Shown in pieces: positions 23,701 to 35,700 of a DNA stretch of 64,000 nucleotides. The notes under the pieces were generated by a model. The model was not told the origin of the DNA. It made no database searches and saw nothing but the letters and a program-made list of their open reading frames with translations. The stretch lies in contig NW_024037051.1 of NCBI RefSeq assembly GCF_015706575.1, forward strand, positions 12,249,016-12,313,015. The letters run 5' to 3'. Source of the DNA: Patiria miniata. Lineage: Eukaryota > Echinodermata > Asteroidea > Valvatida > Asterinidae. The stretch's first letter is position 1. Every line of letters starts with the position of its first letter. The translations under genes and the position numbers were made by a program.

Positions 23701-26700
23701 CAGAATGAGTGGGCATTGCTCGGTCCTTATCAAGGTAGGTTGACCAGAATTGGACGGTTAACGTTACATTACGGGTGTGCATTTACGGGTATTACGGGAA
23801 CCGGGTACCTGATAAAAAAAAACCACAGGTACCCGGGTACCCGCCAAACAAACCCAACCCCAAAATTCAAAATCTCGGAAGTTACAGGTGAGATTGTTCA
23901 TGGACCACGCAATAATACTGCCACATGGCCTGGGTGCGTCAATTCAACAATTTATGTGCGTACAGTCTGTGAGCTTTATAGCTAATAATATGGTGAAAAC
24001 TGCGAATTTCATGAGGGTCATAAACGTGACATCTGTTTTGTTTTTCCATGTAGCCTGGTTTTCACTCTGAACATTCTGACATTCAAAACCTTTCTTTTTC
24101 ATTGTCTGAGAAGTTTCTAAGTACTTTGTAAAGTTGGCTACGGGTGCCTGATCTGTAAAACTGGAACCGGTTCCAGACTTCCAGCAGTCGGGTACTCGAC
24201 TGCTGGATGGAAGTTTCGCATCTTATAGGTCTATGTGGAATTGCAAGATTTCACACAAATAATTTTCCAACTTTGCATTTACATACTTTATTCCTACATT
24301 GTACAACAATGTTGCTTAAAAATTGTTGTACTGTGCACATTATGTAGACCTTATCGCCTCCATTTACTAAATAAGCTCGATCGGAAATATCTCGGAAGCT
24401 GCGGGTCTACGAGTTTGTGTTCACGCACGAGTCACAAGATTGTGCTGTGTAATTTCTGGAAGGAGTAGCGTTTTGAGTAAAAAAACTAAGGTTGGGGTGG
24501 GGCTGGACTACTGATACTTTTGACAAAGTTTGGTTGAAATCGGTTTTCATATGTAGGAGCAATAGACAATGTCAACGTTTGTTACTAACTAATTAAAGAA
24601 CTAATGGAGAGACATGATGATTTGTTGAGCTGCTGTCCCGCAGCTAGTAGAAAAATGCTGGCTCGATATCAATAAATATTCTTCCCCAAAGAAACTGAAT
24701 TTCACTAAAATGAGTTGAATTGCAAAAACAACCTGTTCAAACTTCAAACCAGCAGCATAGCCAAGGCCCCCTCCCCCCCCCGAACCCTTTTAGTCCTATA
24801 AGTGACCACGGTTAATGCCCCCCCCCCCCCCCCCCCCCCCCCACTGTCCCACTGTAACATCCAGCCCCCCCAACAGTTGCGCCCTTATGTTGAGAACCCT
24901 GGCTCAGTACACTGCCAAGCTGGTTCAAACATGTGTCCTAGCTACTTGACGGAGTCGGAAATAAATTGAACACAACGAATGCAATAAATTTTGTCAAATT
25001 TTTGTTGGAAACCTTAACCACTCCAGACTTCAAGGTTGTGGCTACATTCTCCATCAGTTCATTGAACTCAAAATGTTGTTTGCAGTCACGCAGTCATGAA
25101 ACCGGAGACTGTTTTGACATGACACAAACAATTTGGCTAGTCCCTTTGAGTTATTATCTTCTTATTCTCATGCCATGTATTGACTAGCATGTAAGGTTTC
25201 AAAAAAAATAAAATGTTATCAACTTTGCCGGGTCATTCTGTGTCAAATTCAACACCATTTTTCACTTGGCCCTCACAGATTGAAACAGGTTTTTTTGGTG
25301 TCATGATGGGCCTGTATGAGAAACCCACAGAACTGACTTTTGTTTTGTTATTTAGCTCGGCGTTAGTTTGAGATACGGGTCAACAAACTTTGGACTAACT
25401 TAGCATGATCCCTCAACTTTAAGCACTTGAATCTCCATGTATAGTATAGCACCTACAAAGCCAAGTCTTACTTCATTTTAAAGCTCTTTGAATGTATAAG
25501 TATTAAACAAATGTTACTATATTGTTAAACGTACTGATATGTTTAAATTGTTTCAAAAGTTACATTCTAATGTTTATCAGATGTTTCATAAGTTCCTGTG
25601 AAGAGTTTTGAAATATATATATTACTGTTGATATGGAATTTGCATCGGGTTGATGTTATCAATATTAGGTTTTGCCTGTCACTGACATACTGGTATAAAC
25701 ACTGTATACTCAGTGATGCGTTACCTCCTGAGTAGAAGTTGGCAGATAGAAAATCACTCGGGTGGGACTCAAACCTACGACCCTTCTTTTGTTCTGTTTT
25801 GTTCCTATTGAAAAATCAAACTCAATAGCATTTTCTTTATGGGGCAGATAGATTTCTAAAGACTTCCTTTTTGGGTCTATTTCTGCCACATGTACATGTA
25901 CAATAAGGATACTGAATCAGAAGTAATGCATTTTACTGTATGCATCTATCTGGATCCTTTGTGAGCAACGTCCCTGTTAAGAAATTCCTCCATGCACTCT
26001 CAAATTACTTATCAAATTTTAGGTTAATATTGTAATTTTATTGCATAATGACCCCATTTGAGATCCTTGGAAATTGTCTATTTTTTGAAAATCATACTAC
26101 ACTGTACAAGCAATTTGGGGGGGGGGGGTCTTTGAAGTAAACATGAAAGTAGGAAAAGGCGAACAACCTCAAGCAACCTAGATCTTGTCCAGTGTCAAAC
26201 CAAATGTGGTCTTATGTGACGTCAACTTTCAAATAAATCTCAAGAGACCTCAAGATTACCCCGCCAAAGTGATTTCTCCCAATTTCCATGAAACCCGTGG
26301 AGACCTATATACGTAGCTAGAGTCTTTGTGCATTAGGTTTTTCGACTCTTCCGCAAGGCTTGCAATTTCCCATTTATTTATGGCCCAGGTGCGGTGCCTT
26401 AATCCCACACAATCTTGTTTTTCTTTTTCACAATTTGAAAATGGAATTAAATAAGTTTCCCTGTGGGTTACGTCGTAAAAACATAGTCTACCCTATAAAT
26501 GTTCCCCAAACAGCATTCAAGTACATGGAATGTCCTGAAATGTGGTCGCCCACTGAACATCAAGGACTAAACATGACTTCTGTTGACAAAGCTATTTCTC
26601 AAGACCTGCCCCACCCACTCCAAAAAAATACTGCTGGATTTTATTCGGTTGGAATTGTATTTCTCAAACAAGATCTATCAGCTACATGAATGTAAATAGA

Positions 26701-29700
26701 TCGAGTGATCGAGCAATGGTGGCTCTTCTATAAACAAAACAGTAACTGCTTTATTTAAAATATTTCAATATGTATCAAGCTTGAACATCAAGTACATTAT
26801 ACACGGTGGTAAAAAAAAAACAAACCAAAAACGGAACAGCGTACTTCCACTACCTTGAGACTCAATCCACCTGTACCAATTGATGGAGAATCCTTTTAGA
26901 ACTTGAGAATTATGATACCAAAATCTCCTGATTCAGTCCAGTGGTTTTTGTTGCAGAGCCTATTTTGTGAACTGAGCACACTTCTTTTATGTGGGTATTA
27001 TTAACATTTAACAATCCCTCTATCAATTACAATGCAAGTCAAATCCCCAGGCGCGGTTTTAGTAATTCATTGGGACAAAAATGACCCCCAGCTTGCTTCA
27101 AATAGGCTCTAGAACAAAAACTGCCGGACCGAATTGGGCGATCTTGGTTTCATTTTTCTTCTAAAAAGATTCTCCATGCATTGGTATATGTGGTTTGAGT
27201 CTCCGAGTAGTGGAAGTATGCCATTCTGTTAGTTTGGACAACCCTGCATAAGTTAAGTCTGTGTGCAAAATTTAGCAATGCATAATTCATTGTTTTCGCA
27301 CTTGCGAAAACTCCACCCTATCTTCATTTCTATTTTGAAAAGAAAGTGGAATTGCCAGTGTCTATTTTTGGGGGTTGGGTAGTATCTGGTTGTGTGATTT
27401 TGTTACAATGTTTGCCGTTTTCCAAACGTTTTTGTCTTTAATTGAGCTTATCAGTAACATGTCTGGTTTATATGGGTGGGTTTCAGAAGCATGAACCTTA
27501 ACTCCCTACTGTCTTTTACTAAGTCCTGGACCAAGTCTGCCAAAATCCATCAATCACACTTCTTACAATGCATGCTTTCTGGCCCAAGTCCATTCACACT
27601 CATATCAGTTATCCCAGGAAGACCATAAAGATGACACTTTGTTTAAAAAACACCCCCCCAAACAATGTTAAGTCCCAATTTTCCACGGCTTTCTCTGGAG
27701 CATATTACTCTTAAACTTTTTAAATCAAATCTTAGCACTGAGAGTTTGTCCAGAACGGTCGGTTTCTTTTTAGGTTTTACATTGGGGAGACCACGAATTC
27801 CAGCGAACGCAGAGCACAAAGCGACGCCGCTTGACATTTCGCAATGTTTTTATTTTGAGTCACAAGCACAAGTTGCCGCCAACTTTTTATTTTATTATAC
27901 AGTAATTTTATTCTGGAAATTTATTCTGACGATAATCTGACGCATTTTCTTTATTTTCGACAACATTCCTCAACATCGAAATTTCAATATTTCGCTATGA
28001 TTAAAATTGCTACCGACAATATCAATATCAAAATAATATCGAATAATCGAGTAATGACGGGACAATTGTTTTATTGAAGTTTTTCATGTAGCACTTTCAA
28101 AATCTAGGATGTGAAAGCCCAATTCATAAGCTTTCTTTTAGCACAAGAATCGTTCAAATCACTCATGTACTTTTTGAGTTAACAGAATTTTAAACACAAC
28201 AACTGTTTTAAAGTTCTGTCCACGGATCACAAAAAAAGGTGTGCATTCTTTTAGCAAAACAAAAAAACAATTCACACACATCCCTATGTGATTTGTTTTT
28301 GATTTGCTGAAAGAACACTGAACTGTTTTGTGATCTGTGGACAGAACCTTAAAACGGTGGTTGTGTTTAAAATTCTGTAACTTGAAAAGTACATGAGTGA
28401 TTTGAATGATTATGAAGGCTTATGAATTGGACTTTCATATCCTGGATTTTTAAAGTGAAACATGCTGTACTTTACTAAAACAATGGTCCGAACATTTGGG
28501 TTTGTTCTTTTTTTACTCGCCCTGTATCTTGATGAGAAATGTCTGATCCTGCAATTAATTAAGTTTCCTGATTCAATTTCATGGAGCTGTTGAAAATATT
28601 GCCATGCCACTTTTTTTAATACTAAGCATGAAAAAGTCAAAGGAAATCAAGCCACAAGCAACTAAATACTATAATATTTATTGGCTTGTCGCCGGTTTTT
28701 GCTAAGATATTTTTTAGCAATTGTTCTCTTCTGTTTTTAACTGTTCCTAAAAAATTGGCCTCTTAATTGTTGCTGCATATATAGGCACTCCCTGGGTTTG
28801 AGGATATCTTCATGTCGCACTCAACATGGTTTGATTACAACAGCATGCTGCGCATCTACAAGCACTACAACTTTGACTTGATGTTCCAGGGAGCTGCAGC
28901 CAAGGCAATGTCCTTTTCAAGTTACCCAGGTACCTAGTAGGGGAGATCAAAATGCCAGTCAGAAGTTATCCTATTAGCATCTGTACTAGATTGTATTAAT
29001 AAATACCTTGGACATTGGAGAGTTGATAGCTTCTGATTGGTCGAGACTCGATCACATGGGGGTGTATTTCAACGTGATACACAGACCGACTTCAGGAACA
29101 AGCAAATAAATGGCCCCAGAACCAGCATTGATCCAGCATCATGTAAGCCAATGATTGGCCAAATATACAACAGTCCTACGGTAGCTTGTAACAATACAGC
29201 AGTACAAACTGGCTCAACTACCATCGTGCGCAGACTCATACATGCGCGTATGCAACACATTTGCTATGGGGGGCATGCATACGCACACTTACATGTAAGT
29301 GTTCACACGACTGAGGATGTTTACGACTAGGATCTGCGATTTACTTTCTGCAAAAACGTCGCCTTAACAGACCTGCCTAGTCTAAACCGAGCACCTTTGT
29401 AATTCTGGACACAAGGAATATGTAAATGAAATTTCAGCTTCCTCGGCCGGGTAAAAGTATGACAAAAAAATTGGCAGAAGTTCATACGCTGGACGCCAAT
29501 TGTAATAAATGATCTCCTTTGTATAATGGGGATCAATCTTCGTAATGCAATGAAGATGTCGTCCAACCTGGGCTAGGGTGATCAGAACAACGCATATTGA
29601 AGAAACTATACAGAGTTCCATGCATAAGCCAAAATATGGCCCTGAACATAAAAAGTCTGGAAATATCGGCGAAAGAAAAGTCACAAAATTCGGAGCATTT

Positions 29701-32700
29701 TAATTGTTTTTTTTCCCCCGTTAATAATGTATTTATTGATGGGAATAACAGTGTGAAGACCCGGTACTCAGTGCATGATAATGACCGCGTTGGGGGGATG
29801 ACTGCTGTTAATGGACCGAGCTGAAGTTTTTCAACTGAAAAATCTATAGAAACCATAAAGTGCTTGCCGTTGGTTTCAGGCATTACAGTGAGTAATAGGT
29901 TGGGCGGTTTAGTGCTACATCAGTGACATAAACTTTTAAAGGGTTGTACAGTTACAAAAAAAACTGGGCCTAAGTTTTCAGTCCTAGTGCGACTTTTGCT
30001 GGGACCAAAACGTCACGCCCTCTGACTTTTTTGATTTGTATATTGCTGGTCGATTCTGTCAGTGAGCAGTTTGCAGCAGTTTTATTCATTTTCAGGTTAT
30101 AAAAGTTGACATATGATTATGGTTTTGACTTGGTTGTGAAATCATGGGTTGTTTTGTGTTTTATAAAGATATTACAAAGGTGTTATCTTGTAATTATGTC
30201 AAAACTTTAACCTTAAGTTGACAGCCTATAATCTTTGGGCTATATGCATCGAATTACTCTATATGAGAAGAGGGTACTCCGTAGCCTTACAATGACGTCT
30301 AGTGAATGGCACTCACAACTCTTTGGTTAATCAATGCACTTTCTGTCTTTTGAAAAGTGCGAATAAAAGGCAAGGTAAAGAATCTGGAATTATTGTTATC
30401 TCTATTCCTGTCGCCTAAGTTTGCAACTGGTAGGCTTAAGCCATACGCCCAAAAAGACTGTGCTGTTTAATTGAGTGAAGTTGAACAAAGGGCCTTATCA
30501 CCTGTTTATAGAGAAAGTTTGATGTAACTACAAACTTCAAAAAGATAACCGTCAGTCAGGCAAAAAGAAAATCACATTTATGTTGTTGAAACTCCCAGGT
30601 ATGTTGGAGTCCTTGGATGACTTCTACATCCTTGGAAGCGACATGCTGATGCTGCAGACAACAAATGACATCTACAACCAAACCCTGTACAAGATGGTGA
30701 AGCCAGAATCTCTGTTGGCATGGCAACGGGTCCGGGTGGCCAACCTGATGGCAAACAGCGGGGCAGAGTGGGGCAAAATTGTGGCCAAGTACAACTCAGG
30801 TGGGTGAATTGGTTATAGTCAGTAGGGGCGTGTTGCAATTGATATAGGTCACAAGTTACAGCAACTCGATCATCACAAGTAAATGGCCAGCACCCCAGTA
30901 CCTGATTTCATGAAGCGCTGCGACGCGTCGCAACTCAAGTTACGACGTGTAACACGTCGCAGCTCGCGGCGCGTCGTATCTTCCATTTCACGAAAGTTGC
31001 GATGTGTTGAACGCGTCGTAAGTTCCTTGACTACGGCTTAAAACACGTCGCAAGTTACGACATGTCTAGTGGTCATTGCAAAATAAGAAGATTCTCTTTC
31101 TTAGCCAGTTTAATGTCATAAACATGACAAAAACGATATTATAATACCGAGGCAATGTGTGTAAAGTTGTAAATAGAAAATTCATTGAATAATTATGAAT
31201 TAGACTGGAATATTGCAGTTGAAATTTCAAAGTAGCTAAACAGTCCACTGAGAGCTTGTTTTCCTTCAAAATTGCATCGCACGGCCACCATTTTGTTTTA
31301 CATTTTAACAAATTTCGAGCTGAGATCCGACGACTCTTTGTTGAATATCAGCAACTATTTACTGTACGCTGACTAAATACATAAAACAGTCACCGAGTTG
31401 TGCTGTAAATACACCTACGACGCGTCACACTTACGACGTGTTTTGTGAAGTGGATCGCAGGACGCGTCGTAGCTGTGACGCATCGTAGAGATACGTCGCG
31501 TCGCGTCGCTGCGATGCATCGTAAGTTACGAAGAGTTTGATGAAATCGGGTGCTCGTCAAGGAACAAAAAAGAATGACCTGACTTGCAATTGACTGGCCA
31601 TTGTAATTTCACTTCGGGTTCGTTCGAGTAGCTCACCCGGATCGACTCGGGTAAAGGCAGACGGGTTAGCCACGAGAGCCGGGCTAAACGAACGCATGAA
31701 TGCCTGCAATCAGACACCTCACGTGACGTCTAGCTGTAGCTGCGGCCGCTGCCATTGACAAAATTCACTGAGTCTTTTATTTGAAATCTACTGCTTTTCC
31801 ATCAGTCGCAAAAAGTAACACCGTCAGGCTGGTATTATGGCCTTTAAAGTCGCAATGGGATAAATAACTTATTATATTTAGACTTCCAATACACTTGATC
31901 TTTTCCACTGTCCCACCGGCATATTTGTCCATTTCGTGGAATGAACAATACATGGGTGTGACATATTTCCACCACTGACTCTGCTCCACGAGCAGGGTCT
32001 GTGGTGGCTGACCCGGTTGAACCTGAGAATGACGTCAGAGCTAATCGAACGGCACGGGGCTAACCCGAGTCCACCCGTGTGAGCTAATCAAACGCACCTT
32101 TTGATTGACTTGTGGTAGACTTGTGACCTTACTTGTAGATGAATCGTTAATAGGATGGATATTTGTCAGTCCTTGGCGAGTTCTCTTATTTGTAACTTTG
32201 TTTAATGGTTTTCAATTTGATTTCCTTATAACTTTTCTAAAGACAGAAATGGCATATACGTCTTGATGAAGTCTTAACATGGGGACACGTTATGTGTACA
32301 TCATGTGTAGCCCAGAGTTAATTGTATTTTAATATAAAGATCGCAAATTCAGCCATAATTATACCCATTAAATACAGTGAAACACGGATTTTTTCCCAAC
32401 TGGATGAATGGGGGAAACTTGCAAAGGAAAACACATCAAAATGCCATTATATGAAAAATAGATGACATGTTCCTCATATTCGAAACACAAAATCTGACAG
32501 TAAAACTAGTTTCAGTCTTCATTTAAATGATTAACATCTCATTTGTATTAGAATGCTTGTGTGTAATCTGTAATTTTATAAAAGACGGCTAAGTAACAAA
32601 TTGATTCTTTTAGTAAAACGTGCATAACTTCTGATAGCATGGATCAATTTTGAGTAATTTTTTTTTTTTTAGATGAGTGCAAGAACACGCTATTTAATAC

Positions 32701-35700
32701 TTTCATATTTGATTGTTTTTTAAGAATTTTTTTTGGGGGGGGTAATTTTCTTTTTGACTCGCCCTGTATACTACACCGTCTGCAATATTGCCCGAAACTG
32801 TTCCAGCACAACCTTGTCCCCAGTGCTTACTTCATTTCCAACCTCGTTTCCAATAGTAAGCCCTGGATAGGAAACTTTCTTCCTGTATCCTGATTCTATA
32901 TTGGTTAGTAATGGATTTATATCGTGAAGTTGGTTTTGTTATTTCCAACGTGCATTACGTGTTTTCACGATCATTGTAATTATAATGTCCACGCTTTCTC
33001 ATAAATACTCTTTTCTTTTCCAATTTGCTCATATTAATATGAATATTGGCGGGATAAAATTGTAACATTTTAACTTCGAAAACAATCGTGTTTTCGTACC
33101 TCACTGCGCGATGAATTGATTGTGTTTTTACCCCAGACACCGCGGTACAAAAACAAACGCTAATGTAAAACGTACAGGCAGGCACCAGACTATTCCTCAT
33201 TTGCATACATGTGCAATTATTTTGCACATGCAAATGATCCAATGCCTAGGTGAGAAAGCAGCTAGTGCTGGGCTTCGCTCGTACCCCCGCCCTGCAAACA
33301 GGACACTGGTCAGGGCTGACGTCATTTGAGCTCTCATTGGATGATTGCGTGACCTGTGACTTAGAACGCGTCACACAAACTAGCTTCCGGTGCCCATCAT
33401 GCGTAGCGCGCGCTAGCTGCATGCGAAGGTCAATCTGTACTTCCTTCACAAGATTCTGTGAAGCTCATCAGCCCTTACCAGCGCCCTGTTTGCAGGGCAG
33501 GGGTTCCAGCGAATGTTCCAGCATGAACAGTTTTTATTGATTCATCAGAGAGGAATTGCAAAGTGATGTTGTACAGGTGTTAAGTGAATTACATGACTGC
33601 ATGGGACCTTTTTAATTAGAATGGCTTTTCTAGCTCTTTAGCAGTCTACCACAATATATTATAACCTATTTAAAAAATTACCTAAACTTTTCAGGCACCT
33701 ACAACAATCAGTACATGGTTGTTGACAGGAAGCGCATATCAGGAGAGCTACTGGATGGGACGCTGACTGTGGTGGAACAGATCCCAGGACTGGTGATGTC
33801 TGAGGACCAGACAGCCATACTAAGAGCAGGTCTGTAACTTTCCTTGGTCAAGTCTGGATCAGTGGTGTAGTTGAGACCATCACAAGACCTTCACAAAACC
33901 GACACAAGACCAACACAAGACAATCACAAGACAATCACAAGACCAACACAAGACCATCACAAGACAATCACAAGACCATCACAAGACCAACGCAAGACCA
34001 ACAACACAAGACCAACACATGACCAACACACGACCAACACAAGACCATCACAAGACAACTCACGACCAACACAAGACCAACACAAGACCACCACGAGACC
34101 ATCACAAGACCAACGCAAGACCAACAACACAAGACCAACACATGACCAACACACGACCAACACAAGACCATCACAAGACAACATACGACCAACACAAGAC
34201 CAACACAAGACCAACACGAGACCAACACGAGACCAACACAAGGCCATCACAAGACCAACACAAGGCCAACACAAGACCAACACAAGACTATCATAAGACG
34301 ATCACAAGACCGACACAAGACCAACACAAGACCAACACAAGACCAACACAAGACCAACACAAGACCATCACAAGACTAACAAAAGGCCATCACAAGACCA
34401 AGACCATCACCAGACCAACACAAGACCAATACAAGACCATCACAAGACCATCACAAGACCAACACAAGACCAACACAAGACCATCACAAGACCAACACAA
34501 GACCAACACAAGACCATCACAAGACAACCCAAGACTTCCAATCTCAATTCAAGGCATACCTAGCTCTGGCCACACCCTCTAGCTGCCGGCAGTAGTCCCT
34601 CTGAGGTGATACATGTATAGTTGCCAAAATCTGAAACCACAGAACAACTTGCCCAAGGAGCTCATAACGCACATGTCAGTTCTCTTGATGAGAAATCTGT
34701 TTTAACATCTTGCGATTTAACAGGATACTGGCCCTCGTACAACATCCCTTTCTACGAGACCATCTACAACCTGAGTGGCTACCCGATGATGAAGAAGAAA
34801 AGGGGTAATGAGGAATCCTATCAGCTGTATGTGAGAGCAGAGATCTTCAGACGTGACCAAAGCACAGTCACTGATATGAAGTCAATGATGGCCATCATGC
34901 GATACAACGGTATGTCCCTGCAGCTAAAATAGGAATCTTGATTACGATATATAGTTTTCAATCGTCATTTTGTTCCAATAGATGGCAGTTTGGACAGATT
35001 CAGTTTAAGTCTATTAAATAAAAACTGGCATAGTCTTGTAGGCATTTAATTATAAGCAACTATATGGTGCGTATAATTTTGCATTTGATTGTGCAAAAGC
35101 CAGTTTCCTTTGAAATTGGTATTTGGATCTCTAAATGTCAACTGGAACATTTCAAGCGGGATCAATTGTTGGCAGACGCCATGGCATATTTATCATCCGT
35201 CTTCTAGCCATCATAATCGAGTCAGGATTAGCGGTGCTTTCCTCGCCTTCCACCGCTGTGACCCGGGTTCGAATCCCGCCTAGGCCAATGCGTGGATTGG
35301 TTTTCAGTCCCTGCCTGATTCCGTGGGTTTGATCCCTGACATATCATTCTGGGGTTTTCCTCCCACCACTAAAACTGTGATTTCCTGCCACATCTTCTAC
35401 CAAGTCTTATCCATACTGTTCAGGCGCTTAATTGCGCTGTTGGATGCTGTTGAAAAAAAATAAATAAACTAAATAAAATCAGTAATGACCTTTGCATTGG
35501 TTAAAGTTAACCTGAGTACAGCTCAGGAGAAATGACTAAGACATGATGGCCATGGAGCACTGAAATATCAAGTTGATACATCAACAGGTCCTTGAAACTT
35601 CTTGTGGAATCTTTCTCTCTTTAGCCACTCAGTGTATAACCAAACCTCTGCCAACATGCAAGTTGTCTTCTCTCCCATTCATGACGTCAAATTCCACTCA

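Larger units (their letters stand above)
23735..28784. other. PLBD1-like intron 4 (5.05 kb)
   Basis: No nested gene recognised. It contains poly-C (24.8 kb), a tRNA-like B box on the minus strand (GGTTTGAGTCCCACC near 25760), a GGGTCATTCTGTGTCAAATT word near 25230 shared with the ATF7IP introns, and two foldback elements (26834-27230 and 28048-28526). Confidence 0.5.

Noticed and set aside
33871-34582. Long repetitive open frames (141 and 187 codons) on the plus strand and matching minus frames
   Set aside because: They are translations of an 11-bp minisatellite that stays open in all frames; no start context or domain.
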